Source: an uncultured Clostridia bacterium
GTDB lineage: Bacteria > Bacillota > Clostridia > Christensenellales > Borkfalkiaceae
Length of the DNA stretch: 64,000 nt
Direction: 5' to 3'
Assembly: GCA_944363395.1 (NCBI GenBank)
Contig: CALVUC010000003.1
Location: forward strand, 1-64,000
The notes under the pieces are model-generated. The model made no database searches. It was given only the letters and a program-made list of their open reading frames with translations, and was not told the origin of the DNA. Numbering within the stretch: the first letter of the stretch is position 1; each line of letters opens with the position of its first letter. Below, in pieces: positions 49,249 to 58,430 of the stretch. The translations under genes and the position numbers were made by a program.

Positions 49249-51825
49249 ATGAAAGAAAAGAAAATGGTCTCTATTTTATTGAGTTGTGTTTTATTGATCG
49301 GGATTAGTCAGGGGATCTTTATGCATGGGGGATCTCAAAATTATGCAAATGCTTCTGTCATGGAGGCAGTCTTAAATCAGCAAAGTTATAATGGCTCTGA
49401 GCAAAATGATGTTTTGGAAGGCATTTCTGAAGAACAACAAAATACACAAGTTTGTATTGATGAGCCTATAGTCTCTACGCGTAGTCTTGCCGGCTCCGAA
49501 AGTTGTATTGAACATTGTACATCACATGGCTCTGGACGAGAAAATGGAGGAACGAATCTTTTAAATTCAGGATGTCGCAATTATATGGGATGGAGTTATG
49601 AAAATTATGGTACAGTAGATATCCCATATTGGATAAATCAATCATCTATGAATACGATGAGTGCAACACACAGGCAATTATTGCTTAATGATATACGGGA
49701 GCAGGCGGAGTTATGGAACGATGTCAAAATGTATGATGGATCAGGGCAATTAATTAATTTATATGAGGTTGGCATTGGTGAAAGTAACCGTCCTTCTAAT
49801 ATTGATGGAAAGCAAGTGGTAGAAGTTCTTCGTTTAGATGGAAATTATGCTGGACAATTTTCTCCATCGGCATTACAAATCAGAATAAATTATAATTCAT
49901 CAGGAAGTGGAACAAGACCTGGACGCAATGTGGATACTCCAATGCATGAAATGGGGCATTTGTTGGGTTTATATGATTTGGATCCGGGAAATCAAGTCGC
50001 ATATGGAACACATCGTGTTTTAATGGGGTATAATAGAGGAACTACTGAAGCGACATTGGATCAGGCAATAAAGTATCAAGATATTCAAGGGGTTGCTGTT
50101 GCCAATAATTGTCATACAAATCATCAATATACACGATATGTAAAAAATGGCAACAAATATTTACACATATGTTTCTATTGTGATATGATAGAAGAAAGAA
50201 CCGAACCACTTTCTGGTAGTTCAGCAATGGGGACAGTGACCAATTGTAATCATAATTATGGGGCAATGGTATCGGCTGGCGATCGGCTATGGTTAAAATG
50301 TTCTAAATGTTATAAAATATTGGAAACGACAATATATGATTACACAAATTTATTTGCGGGAGGGAATGGCGATTTAAATAATCCGTTTTTAATCAGCAAT
50401 GCAGAGCAGTTCAGAAATATCGGATGTGCCTATACGTCGGTATATGTTCCCAGAGAGGGAATGGAAAATCAGATCACATATGCTTTCAAATTGACAAATA
50501 ACATCACGATCCCGGGAGATTGGACGCCGTTTTCTTATAAATTTGCAGGAAATTTTGATGGGAACGGATATTATATTTCCTATGCGATGCAGCTGACACA
50601 GAGCGAAGTAAACGATAGCGATAAGCAGGGATTGTTTGGCTTTGTGATAAGCCCTGCCCAAATATACGATCTGGAATTGATCAATTGCACGATCACGAGC
50701 GATGTCAATACCGTAATGTCTACTTCGCATACCTTTGTCGGCATCGGGATCTTGGCGGGATCGGTTTATTCGGCGTCCGGGATATCCGATATCACCGTGA
50801 CGAATCCCAAAATCGAGTGTAAGATCTCGGGCGCTTCTATCGGCGCATTGGCAGGCTCCCTGCAAGCGACAAGTGTAACAAATTGCGTTGTCAGAGAGGT
50901 CAACGGAACGGCAGCCATCACGAACAATACGCACGGTTATCTCGGCGGAATGGCGGGGATGGGCGACATAGGAAGATTCAGCGGCGGGAGTATTACGATC
51001 TCTCTTACAAATGAGGAATTTAACGCAGACAACGATATGATGGGAAAGGTCGTCGGAAATGCCGGCGATACCGTTCCCTCCGGTATGACTGCAAACGTCA
51101 CAATGGATCAAGGCGACACTTGTATTGCCGCGGGAACGCTCATCACCCTTGCAGACGGAACGCAAAAAGCGGTAGAAGATCTTACGGGCAATGAGATGCT
51201 GCTTGTCTGGAACTTGCAGACGGGACAATTTGACAGCGCGCCCATCCTGTTCATTGACAGCGATCCTGCCGCGGAATACAGCGTGATCAATTTGTATTTC
51301 TCGGACGGGACACAGACAAAAGTCATCTCGGAACACGGATTTTGGGATCACGATCTGAACAAATATGTGTATCTGGATAAAGATGCGGCACAGTATATCG
51401 GACATTGGTTCAATATTCTCTCTACCGATGAGGACGGCAATCGCGTAACGGAAAAAGTGCAGCTCGTCAATGTTGTGATCCAAAATGAATACACCGTGGC
51501 ATATAGTCCCGTTACATACGGTCATCTGTGCTATTATGTGAACGGGATGCTGTCTATGCCGGGCGGGATCGAAGGGCTTTTCAATATCTTTGAAGCGGAC
51601 GCCGAGACGATGAAGTATGACGAAGCGCAGATGCAGGCAGATATTGCGCAATACGGGCTGTTCACCTATGAAGAGTTCGCGGAAATTTTCCCGATTTCGG
51701 AAGAAGTATTTGAAGCCTTTAACGGACAGTATCTGAAAGTCGCGATGGGCAAGGGGCTGATCGATGCGGAAGGCTTGCAGATATTGATCGAACGGTATGC
51801 GGAATTTTTAAGCGCGGTCGAATAA
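49249..51825 (+). CDS. Secreted metzincin-type metalloprotease fused to a beta-helix region and Hint domain
   Basis: An 858-aa protein. A signal peptide (MVSILLSCVLLIGISQG) leads to a protease-like domain with HEMGHLLGLYD at residues 233-243, the metzincin zinc motif HExxHxxGxxD, and a likely Met-turn Met259 in HRVLMGYN. Two CxxC pairs follow (HICFYCDM, LKCSKCYK). From about 370 to 610 there is a GLUG/beta-helix-like region (FAGNFDGNGYYISYAMQL). A Hint (hedgehog/intein) domain starts at Cys625 with CIAAGTLITLADGTQKAVED and contains VISEHGFWDHD. An 85-aa acidic tail ends the protein. The Hint lacks the usual final His-Asn, so splicing is doubtful while self-cleavage or thioester formation remains possible. 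The 5' half is AT-rich; the Hint half is closer to host composition. Confidence 0.85.
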   Translation: MKEKKMVSILLSCVLLIGISQGIFMHGGSQNYANASVMEAVLNQQSYNGSEQNDVLEGISEEQQNTQVCIDEPIVSTRSLAGSESCIEHCTSHGSGRENGGTNLLNSGCRNYMGWSYENYGTVDIPYWINQSSMNTMSATHRQLLLNDIREQAELWNDVKMYDGSGQLINLYEVGIGESNRPSNIDGKQVVEVLRLDGNYAGQFSPSALQIRINYNSSGSGTRPGRNVDTPMHEMGHLLGLYDLDPGNQVAYGTHRVLMGYNRGTTEATLDQAIKYQDIQGVAVANNCHTNHQYTRYVKNGNKYLHICFYCDMIEERTEPLSGSSAMGTVTNCNHNYGAMVSAGDRLWLKCSKCYKILETTIYDYTNLFAGGNGDLNNPFLISNAEQFRNIGCAYTSVYVPREGMENQITYAFKLTNNITIPGDWTPFSYKFAGNFDGNGYYISYAMQLTQSEVNDSDKQGLFGFVISPAQIYDLELINCTITSDVNTVMSTSHTFVGIGILAGSVYSASGISDITVTNPKIECKISGASIGALAGSLQATSVTNCVVREVNGTAAITNNTHGYLGGMAGMGDIGRFSGGSITISLTNEEFNADNDMMGKVVGNAGDTVPSGMTANVTMDQGDTCIAAGTLITLADGTQKAVEDLTGNEMLLVWNLQTGQFDSAPILFIDSDPAAEYSVINLYFSDGTQTKVISEHGFWDHDLNKYVYLDKDAAQYIGHWFNILSTDEDGNRVTEKVQLVNVVIQNEYTVAYSPVTYGHLCYYVNGMLSMPGGIEGLFNIFEADAETMKYDEAQMQADIAQYGLFTYEEFAEIFPISEEVFEAFNGQYLKVAMGKGLIDAEGLQILIERYAEFLSAVE

Positions 51826-51828
51826 CCG

Positions 51829-51903
51829 ATAATCTTAAAAAGCTCACGCAGCGGCGTGGGCTTTTTCTTTTGCGCCGCCCGCGGCTTTCGCCGCGGGCGG
51901 CGC
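51829..51903 (+). repeat. Right 75-bp direct repeat (second copy of the tsf terminator pair)
   Basis: Differs from 46085-46159 at one base (GTGG for GTGA in the first hairpin). It begins immediately after the metzincin-Hint stop and now serves as that gene's terminator. Confidence 0.9.
51837..51865 (+). terminator. Terminator of the island
   Basis: AAAAAGCTCACGC and GCGTGGGCTTTTT with one G-T pair, then a T-run. Duplicate of the tsf terminator. Confidence 0.8.
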
Positions 51904-51930
51904 GCTTCGTTCGGAAAGTGTGTTCGGGGG

Positions 51931-51959
51931 TTGACAGTCGGGCGGTGGTATGGTATCAT
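51931..51959 (+). promoter_or_regulatory. Promoter of the PF06541 gene
   Basis: TTGACA (51931-51936), 17-bp spacer, TATCAT (51954-51959). Confidence 0.75.
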
Positions 51960-51984
51960 GTTCTTGCAGTATGGGGGAAGCGCC

Positions 51985-52884
51985 ATGTATACGATCGTCC
52001 TGCACACATTGACGTTATACGAGATCTTTGCCTACTTCTTTCTCTATTCCTTTTTGGGTTGGGTGAGCGAGGTCGCCTTTCATGCCGTCAAGACGGGAAA
52101 ATTCGTCAACCGCGGTTTTTTAAACGGTCCCGTCTGTCCCATCTACGGGGCAGGCGTCGTCCTTATCCTTCTCATTCTCGGGGAGTATGCACAAACCATG
52201 TGGGCGGTCTTTCTGGTCGGCGTCACCGTGCCGACGCTGCTGGAATTGGTCACGGGCTGGCTGCTGGAGACCTTTTTTCACGATAAGTGGTGGGACTATT
52301 CCGAGCGCCGCTTCAACTTCAAGGGGTATATTTGTCTGGAATTCGCGCTGCTCTGGGGATTGGCGGCGGTGTTCGTCATCGGCGTCATCCATCCCGCAGT
52401 GAAGTGGTTTGCGATGCTCTTTTCCGAACTTGCGGGGACCGTCCTCGTCTCGGCGGCGCTCGCCGCGCTCGCTGCGGACTGCGTTGTCACCGTGCTTCAA
52501 GTCGTCAAGCTCAATCAAAAGCTCGCCGAGATCGACCGCATCGCCAAAGCGCTGCGCGCGGGGTCCGATCTCATCGGAAAAGAGGTCGCCGCCGTCACGC
52601 TCGCCGCGCAGAAGGGCGCGGAAAAGGTCAAGGATGCCGTTTCGGAGAAGCGGGAAGTGTGGGGCGAGCGGGCGGCGGAGCGCCGCGCCAAGGCAAAAGC
52701 GCGCATCGACGAGATCGTCAAAAAGATGCCCAAGCGCCTGCTGCGGGCATTTCCGACCCTTTCCTCCAAGAAAAATCCCGATTCCGTGCCGCTCGCAAGG
52801 GAGAGCATGGAAAAAGACGGACGGGCGGGAAAAGAGGATGCGCCCGCGGAACGAAAGGGGGAGAAGGACGACCCCGGAACATGA
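51985..52884 (+). CDS. Putative ABC-transporter type IV membrane protein (PF06541)
   Basis: A 299-aa protein. The N-terminal 150 residues match the CmpB-like family: IFAYFFLYSFLGWVSEVAFH, NRGFLNGPVCPIYGAGVV and WWDYSERRFNFKGYICLEF, with about five transmembrane helices. The C-terminal half is a long charged helical tail (KAKARIDEIVKKMPKRLL) and an acidic end. The family is common in Clostridia; transport function is not proven and no ATPase is adjacent. GGGGGAAGCGCC precedes the ATG. It lies between the island and pyrH. Confidence 0.85.
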   Translation: MYTIVLHTLTLYEIFAYFFLYSFLGWVSEVAFHAVKTGKFVNRGFLNGPVCPIYGAGVVLILLILGEYAQTMWAVFLVGVTVPTLLELVTGWLLETFFHDKWWDYSERRFNFKGYICLEFALLWGLAAVFVIGVIHPAVKWFAMLFSELAGTVLVSAALAALAADCVVTVLQVVKLNQKLAEIDRIAKALRAGSDLIGKEVAAVTLAAQKGAEKVKDAVSEKREVWGERAAERRAKAKARIDEIVKKMPKRLLRAFPTLSSKKNPDSVPLARESMEKDGRAGKEDAPAERKGEKDDPGT

Positions 52885-52912
52885 AAATGAGCGCACAATT
52901 TGCCATTTCGTC

Positions 52913-52941
52913 TTGCTTTTTTCCGGGCGATATGCTATACT
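52913..52941 (+). promoter_or_regulatory. Sigma-A promoter of pyrH-frr-uppS-cdsA-dxr-rseP
   Basis: TTGCTT (52913-52918), 17-bp spacer, TATACT (52936-52941). Confidence 0.75.
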
Positions 52942-53000
52942 GTAAGAAACAGTTGTAGAAACAGACAACGCGGCGGGAGCCGTCAAAAGAGGAGGCCAAG

Positions 53001-53711
53001 ATGACGCCGAAATATAAACGCATCCTTTTGAAACTTTCGGGCGAAGCGCTCGCGGGCGATCAGCGCTTCGGGCTCAATGAGGACGTCGTGTCCATGGTCG
53101 TCGATCAGCTCGTTAAAGTCCACGAGATGGGCGTGCAGATCGGGCTCGTCATCGGCGGCGGCAACTTCTGGCGGGGGCGGCAGGGTACCAATATGGATCG
53201 CACGACCGCCGATCATATGGGGATGCTCGCCACGGTCATGAATTCGCTCGCCATGATGGACGCCATCGAAAAACGGGGCATCCCGACGCGCGTACAGACG
53301 GCGCTCATCATGACATCGGTCGCCGAGCCCTACATTCTCCGCAAGGCGCTCAGCCACTTTGAGAAGGGGCGCATCGTCATTATGGCGTGCGGCACGGGCA
53401 ATCCCTATTGCTCGACGGACACGGCAGCGGCGCAGCGCGCCTGCGAGATCGATGCGGACGTGCTGCTCATGGCGAAGAATGTGGACGGCATCTATGACAG
53501 CGATCCCGCCGTCAACCCGAACGCCAGGAAGTACGACCGTCTCACCTTCGGCGACATCCTCAACAAGGGATTGAAGGCGATGGACGCGACGGCGGCGACC
53601 ATGTGTATGGAAAACAACGTCCCCGTGCTTGCGTTCGCGCTCTTTGAAAAAGATTCCATCGTCCGCGCCGTCTGCGGCGAGACGGTGGGGACGCTTATTT
53701 CCAACGAATAA
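53001..53711 (+). CDS. pyrH: UMP kinase
   Basis: A 236-aa amino-acid-kinase-fold enzyme that makes UDP from UMP. KRILLKLSGEALAG, GLVIGGGNFWRG and DHMGMLATVMNSLAM are diagnostic. GGAGGCCAAG precedes the ATG. It is the first gene of the envelope operon; frr follows after 18 nt. Confidence 0.97.
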   Translation: MTPKYKRILLKLSGEALAGDQRFGLNEDVVSMVVDQLVKVHEMGVQIGLVIGGGNFWRGRQGTNMDRTTADHMGMLATVMNSLAMMDAIEKRGIPTRVQTALIMTSVAEPYILRKALSHFEKGRIVIMACGTGNPYCSTDTAAAQRACEIDADVLLMAKNVDGIYDSDPAVNPNARKYDRLTFGDILNKGLKAMDATAATMCMENNVPVLAFALFEKDSIVRAVCGETVGTLISNE

Positions 53712-53729
53712 ACCAAAAAGGAGCTTTCT

Positions 53730-54302
53730 ATGATCGAAAACGAACAGGTGGAGGAGATCTTCCTCATTCTCGAGGACAAACTGGACAAGACGATTGGCGT
53801 CTTGCAGGATGAATTTGCCGCTGTGCGCGCAGGCCGCGCCAATCCGCACATTCTCGACAAGATCCAGGTCGAGGCATACGGCGGCACGAGCCCCCTCAAT
53901 CAGCTGGGCAATATCGCTGCGGTGGATGCAAGGTGCCTTGTCGTCAGCCCGTGGGATAAGTCCCTCCTGAAGTCGATCGAGAAGGCGATCCTCGCCTCCA
54001 ACATCGGTCTGACGCCCACCAACGACGGCAACGTCATCCGCCTCGTGTTCCCCGAGCTCACCGAGGAGCGCAGAAAGGACCTCGTCAAGCAGGTGAAGCG
54101 CATGGGCGAGGAGGCAAAGATCGCGGTGCGCAACGTCCGCCGCGAGGCGATGGAATCGCTGAAAAAGATGAAGAACAACAAGGAACTCTCCGAGGACGAG
54201 GGCAAGGCGTGCGATCAGGACGTTGAAAAGAAGATCGCTTCCGCCATCGAGGACGTCGACAAAGCCGTTTCCGCCAAGGAAAAGGAGCTTCTCACCATCT
54301 GA
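53730..54302 (+). CDS. frr: Ribosome recycling factor
   Basis: A 190-aa protein that splits post-termination ribosomes with EF-G. VRAGRANPHILDKIQVEAYGG and the C-terminal KKIASAIEDVDKAVSAKEKEL are typical. AAGGAGC sets the start. It overlaps uppS by one base. Confidence 0.96.
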   Translation: MIENEQVEEIFLILEDKLDKTIGVLQDEFAAVRAGRANPHILDKIQVEAYGGTSPLNQLGNIAAVDARCLVVSPWDKSLLKSIEKAILASNIGLTPTNDGNVIRLVFPELTEERRKDLVKQVKRMGEEAKIAVRNVRREAMESLKKMKNNKELSEDEGKACDQDVEKKIASAIEDVDKAVSAKEKELLTI

Positions 54303-54988
54303 TGGGCGAGGGGAAACTTCCCGCGCACGTCGCCGTCATCATGGACGGCAACGGACGCTGGGCAAAAAAGAGGCTGCTCCCGCGCAGCGCGGGGCATCGT
54401 GCGGGCATGAAGCGCATGATCGGGCTTTCGGAGCATATCTTCGATCGCGGCGTGCGCTACTGCACGCTGTTTGCGCTCTCGACCGAGAACCTGTCCCGCC
54501 CCCAAGAGGAGCTGGACGGGCTTTTCGCGCTTCTCAGGGAATATTTCCCCGAGAATGCGGAAATTTTAAGAAACAAGAATATCACGCTCAAGGTCATCGG
54601 CGACAGGTCTCTCCTGCCGGAGGACGTCGTCTCGGTCATCGAAGCGGGGGAACGCCGCACCGAAGGAGGAACGCGCGGGACGCTCGTGCTTGCCATCGGC
54701 TACGGCGGGCGGCAGGACATCCTCGCCGCGGTCAACCGTGCGGTGCGCGAGGGGAAGGAAGTGACGATGGAGCAGTTCTCCGCCATGCTCTCGACGGGAG
54801 ATATGCCCGCGCCCGACCTCCTCATCCGCACGGGGAAGGAGCTGCGCATCTCCAACTTCCTGCTGTGGCAGGCGGCGTACAGCGAACTGTACTTCACCGA
54901 CGTGCTCTTCCCCGACTTTTCCGATGCGGAGCTGGACAAGGCGCTCGAGGCGTTCTCCCGCCGCGACCGCCGCTTCGGAAGGACGTAA
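54302..54988 (+). CDS. uppS: Undecaprenyl diphosphate synthase (cis-prenyltransferase)
   Basis: A 228-aa enzyme that extends farnesyl-PP to the C55 carrier for wall polymers. HVAVIMDGNGRWAKKR (catalytic Asp) and ALSTENLSRP and GYGGRQDI are signature segments; the C-terminal FPDFSDAELDKAL is normal. Translational coupling to frr through TGATG. Confidence 0.96.
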   Translation: MGEGKLPAHVAVIMDGNGRWAKKRLLPRSAGHRAGMKRMIGLSEHIFDRGVRYCTLFALSTENLSRPQEELDGLFALLREYFPENAEILRNKNITLKVIGDRSLLPEDVVSVIEAGERRTEGGTRGTLVLAIGYGGRQDILAAVNRAVREGKEVTMEQFSAMLSTGDMPAPDLLIRTGKELRISNFLLWQAAYSELYFTDVLFPDFSDAELDKALEAFSRRDRRFGRT

Positions 54989-55019
54989 ATCGCGCGGCTT
55001 CCGGGAAGGAAACGATCTT

Positions 55020-56042
55020 ATGGAACAAATGCAACCGCAGTCCGCCTCTCCCGAAGAGAAGAAACATCTCTCCAACGGACTTTTAAGGGTGATCACGGGC
55101 GCCGTCTATGTGCTCGTGCTGCTCGGCTTCTTTGTGGGGAAGGTCCTCGTACACAAGCTGTTTTTCGATGTGCTCATCGTGCTTTTTTCCGTGCTCGGGA
55201 CGTACGAAATGATCCGCGCCTTCGGGGATAAGCTCCACAGATCGCAGAAACTTGTCGCGATGGTCTTTTCGCAGCTCTGCGTGATCGCCTATATCGCTGC
55301 GGACATCGTCTATACCGACTTTCTGGGCGTCAGGTTTCCCGACGACCCGCTGCAGGCGATCGGGCGCAACTACGCGCCGCACATCGCGCTCGTATTCTTT
55401 ATCCTGGGGATCGCCGTCATCTTCGGCGTCCTCGTCTACGGGCATGACAGGATGAGCCTGGAATCGGTGGGGTACACGCTCGTCGCGTTCCTGTATCCCT
55501 CGGTGTTCCTGGTCATCATGGCGGTCTGCAACCACCTCGCCTTCTATTCGGATGCGGCGATCGCGTTCGTCTTTGTCATCAGCCCCGTGGCAGATTCCTT
55601 TGCCTATACCGTCGGCAGCGGGCTCGGGAAGCGCTTCCCCGCCAAACTTGCGCCCCACGTCAGCCCCAACAAGACGATCGTCGGGGGGCTGGGCGGTCTC
55701 ATCGGCGGCGCGGTAGGCGGCGTGATGGTGTTCTTCATCTATTACGGGCTCACCCGCTGCGTGCAGCTCACGGGCATCGCGCAGTTTACGCTGTCCGCCC
55801 CCGAATTTATCTGGAAGGAGCTGCCATTCTTTATCGGGATCGGCGTCGTCATCTCGGCGTTCTCGCAGTTCGGCGACCTGGTGGAGAGCGCCTTCAAGCG
55901 CAAACTCGGGATCAAGGATATGGGCAATCTCCTGCCGGGTCACGGCGGCGTGCTCGACAGGATCGATTCCTCGCTGTACGCGAGCCTCATCGTGGCGTTT
56001 ATTTTTGTACTGCGCATCATGATCGCGGGCGCGCCCGCATAA
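55020..56042 (+). CDS. cdsA: Phosphatidate cytidylyltransferase
   Basis: A 340-aa membrane enzyme that makes CDP-diacylglycerol. The CdsA signature GDLVESAFKRKLGIKDMGNL continues LPGHGGVLDRIDS. About eight transmembrane helices precede it. The N-terminal extension (about 25 polar residues) is longer than usual. The start at 55020 is set by GGGAAGGAAACG. It follows uppS by 31 nt. Confidence 0.94.
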   Translation: MEQMQPQSASPEEKKHLSNGLLRVITGAVYVLVLLGFFVGKVLVHKLFFDVLIVLFSVLGTYEMIRAFGDKLHRSQKLVAMVFSQLCVIAYIAADIVYTDFLGVRFPDDPLQAIGRNYAPHIALVFFILGIAVIFGVLVYGHDRMSLESVGYTLVAFLYPSVFLVIMAVCNHLAFYSDAAIAFVFVISPVADSFAYTVGSGLGKRFPAKLAPHVSPNKTIVGGLGGLIGGAVGGVMVFFIYYGLTRCVQLTGIAQFTLSAPEFIWKELPFFIGIGVVISAFSQFGDLVESAFKRKLGIKDMGNLLPGHGGVLDRIDSSLYASLIVAFIFVLRIMIAGAPA

Positions 56043-56090
56043 CATAGGATAGCCGCGCCCGCCGCATGGCGGGCGTTTTTTCAAAGAGAT

Positions 56091-57212
56091 ATGACGAACA
56101 TTGCACTCATCGGCTGTACGGGAAGCATCGGGCGGCAGGCGGCGGACATCGTGCGCCGCTATCCCGACCGCTTCCGCTTTACCGCCCTCGCCTGCGGGAC
56201 GCAGGCGGGGGAGCTTGCCGCGCTCTGCGAGGAATTTTCTCCCCGCCGCGCCTTGTGTGAAGCGCCCTTCACGCCGCCGCAGGGGGTAAGGAGGGCACAT
56301 ACCAAAGAGGAACTCTTTGAGGACTGCGACGTCGCCCTCATCGCTGCGGGCGGGTTCGCGGGGCTCTCCTATACGCTCGCGGCGATCGCGGCGGGAAAGC
56401 GGGTGGCGCTCGCGAACAAGGAGTCCCTTGTCTGCGGCGGGGAACTCGTCATGCGCGCCGCCAAGGAGAGGGGCGTGGAGATCGTCCCCGTGGACAGCGA
56501 GCATTCCGCCATTTTCCAATGCCTTGCCTTCCGCCGCGACGCCTCCTTCCGCAAACTCATCCTCACGGCGAGCGGAGGACCTTTTTTGCATAAGACGGAG
56601 GAGGAGCTGCGCCGTGTCACCGCGCGCGACGCGCTCAGCCATCCCACCTGGAAGATGGGGGCGAAGATCACCGTGGACAGCGCGACGCTGCTCAACAAGG
56701 GATATGAGATCATCGAAGCGAAGTGGCTGTATGACGCGCCCTTCGAGGCGATCGAAGCGGTCGTCCATCCCGAGAGCATCGTCCATTCTCTCGTGTGTTT
56801 TGCGGACGGCGCGGCGCTCGCCCAGCTCGGCTATCCCGATATGCGCGTCCCCATCCAGCTCGCCCTCACCTACCCCGAGCGCCTTCCCTGCGCGCCGCAG
56901 CCCGATCTCGCGGCAATCGGAACGCTCACCTTTCTGCCCTTCCCCGCGAAAAAATTTCCCTGTTTTTCGCTCGCGCTGGAGGCGGGCGCCGCGGGCGGGA
57001 CGATGCCGACGGTGCTCAACGGGGCGGGGGAAGTCGCCGTGGACGCCTTCCTGAAGGGGCGCATATCCTTCCCTGCCATCGCAGATACTATCCGGGACGC
57101 GCTGAACGCTTTCTCGCGCGAGGACGTGTACAGCTTCGCGCAGCTCGCCGAAACGGACGCCCGCGCCCGCGCCCATGCGCGCGCCTTTGTCTATGGAAAA
57201 TCTTCTTCTTGA
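56091..57212 (+). CDS. dxr: 1-deoxy-D-xylulose-5-phosphate reductoisomerase
   Basis: A 373-aa NADPH enzyme of the MEP isoprenoid pathway. GCTGSIGRQ binds NADPH, ALANKESLVCGGEL, DSEHSAIFQ and TASGGPFL form the active site. It supplies isoprenoid precursors to uppS in the same operon. It overlaps rseP by 20 bp. Confidence 0.96.
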   Translation: MTNIALIGCTGSIGRQAADIVRRYPDRFRFTALACGTQAGELAALCEEFSPRRALCEAPFTPPQGVRRAHTKEELFEDCDVALIAAGGFAGLSYTLAAIAAGKRVALANKESLVCGGELVMRAAKERGVEIVPVDSEHSAIFQCLAFRRDASFRKLILTASGGPFLHKTEEELRRVTARDALSHPTWKMGAKITVDSATLLNKGYEIIEAKWLYDAPFEAIEAVVHPESIVHSLVCFADGAALAQLGYPDMRVPIQLALTYPERLPCAPQPDLAAIGTLTFLPFPAKKFPCFSLALEAGAAGGTMPTVLNGAGEVAVDAFLKGRISFPAIADTIRDALNAFSREDVYSFAQLAETDARARAHARAFVYGKSSS

Positions 57213-58425
57213 CGCATGGAGCACGGTCGGCTCGGTCGCGCTCGCCATCCTCATCCTTCTCGTCATGATCACCGTACACGAATTCGGGCATTACCTTGCC
57301 GGGAAGCTCTTTCATTTCGGGATCGACGAGTTCTCCATCGGGTTCGGACCCGCGCTCTTCAAGCGCAGGCGGAAAAAAACGGGCGAACTGTTCTCCGTCC
57401 GCCTCATCCCGCTGGGCGGATACTGCGCCTTTTCGGGAGAGGACGGCTTGGAGGAAGAGGAGCCGCCCGCGGAGCCGTTCTCCGAGATGGACGAAAAAAC
57501 GGGGGACGTACCCCCGGAAAACGTACCGCCGCCTGCCGGAACGCCCCGAAGGGCGCAGCAAAAAGAACGCCTCGCCTTCACCAAAACGCCCTGCTGGCAG
57601 CGTATCATCGTGCTTGTCTCGGGCGCGCTCATGAACTATCTTCTGGCGCTGCTGCTCATCATCGTCTGTTTTTTTGCCTACGGGCAGACGATGGTCGCCG
57701 TCTATCGGGCGGAGTCGTCCGCGGGGACGGATGCGGCGTATTGTCTGCAGGACTATGACGTGCTGCTCTCCGCCGAGGGGAAGGATCTCTATCTCACGAC
57801 GGACATCGCGCAGGCGCTGAACGGCAAAAAGGCGGGCGACATGGTGCGGCTGCGCGTCTCCCGCGTCACCGAATGGCAGGACGGCGTGCCGCTCGCGCGC
57901 GAGGAGAGGGAGATCTCCGTCATCCTGCGCGCCGACGTCAGCGTGGAGAACAGCAGCGATCTTACGGACGTCTGGGCGGCGCTCGGCTTTGCCAACGATG
58001 CAGAGACGGGCTATCAGGTCGCGGGCGCGCTGTATACCTTCGGATTTTGGGAGACGCTGGGGCGCTCCTTCGTCTACTCCTTCAAGATCGCGGGATCGGT
58101 GTTTCGCGTGCTCGGCGAGCTCCTGACGGGCAGGCTCGGGCTTTCCGCTCTGGGCGGTCCCGTGACGACCATTGCGACGACGGCGCAGATCGCCTCGACG
58201 GGCGGGCGCGGCTTTCTGGAGATCGCGGGCTTTATCGGCGTCAACCTCGCCGTGTTCAACCTGCTGCCCATCCCCGCGCTGGACGGCAGCAAGGTCGTGT
58301 TCACCGTCATCGAGTGGATCCGCAAAAAGCCCGTCAACCGCAAGGTGGAGGCCGTCATCCACGCCGTCGGCTTTTTATTGCTCCTCGGGTTTGCCGTCCT
58401 TGTGGACGTGCTGCAATTTGTATAG
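57193..58425 (+). CDS. rseP: Site-2 intramembrane metalloprotease (RseP/RasP)
   Basis: A 410-aa M50 peptidase. The zinc motif HEFGHYLAGKL lies in the first transmembrane helix, a PDZ-like region occupies about 180-260, and NLLPIPALDGSK is the third catalytic segment. It cleaves anti-sigma factors and signal-peptide remnants in the membrane. An unusual Glu/Pro-rich insert (about 85-130) follows the first membrane segment. Possible substrates in this window are the ECF anti-sigma protein and exported peptides. Confidence 0.94.
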   Translation: MENLLLDAWSTVGSVALAILILLVMITVHEFGHYLAGKLFHFGIDEFSIGFGPALFKRRRKKTGELFSVRLIPLGGYCAFSGEDGLEEEEPPAEPFSEMDEKTGDVPPENVPPPAGTPRRAQQKERLAFTKTPCWQRIIVLVSGALMNYLLALLLIIVCFFAYGQTMVAVYRAESSAGTDAAYCLQDYDVLLSAEGKDLYLTTDIAQALNGKKAGDMVRLRVSRVTEWQDGVPLAREEREISVILRADVSVENSSDLTDVWAALGFANDAETGYQVAGALYTFGFWETLGRSFVYSFKIAGSVFRVLGELLTGRLGLSALGGPVTTIATTAQIASTGGRGFLEIAGFIGVNLAVFNLLPIPALDGSKVVFTVIEWIRKKPVNRKVEAVIHAVGFLLLLGFAVLVDVLQFV

Positions 58426-58430
58426 ATGGG

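Larger units (their letters stand above)
46160..51828. other. Low-G+C accessory island between tsf and pyrH region
   Basis: Bounded by 75-bp direct repeats. It holds four small lipoprotein genes, a metzincin-Hint protein gene, three promoter repeats and gene remnants. One sampled line (49621-49680) has 21/60 G+C against 40/60 in lon (40861-40920). No integrase or transposase is visible inside it. Confidence 0.75.

Noticed and set aside
49249..51825. A polymorphic toxin with an immunity gene
   Set aside because: The region after the Hint domain is acidic and does not look like a toxin domain, and no immunity-like gene follows; the idea is kept only as a remote alternative.
46160..51828. A transposon or prophage
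   Set aside because: No transposase, integrase, terminal inverted repeats or phage structural gene is visible between the direct repeats.
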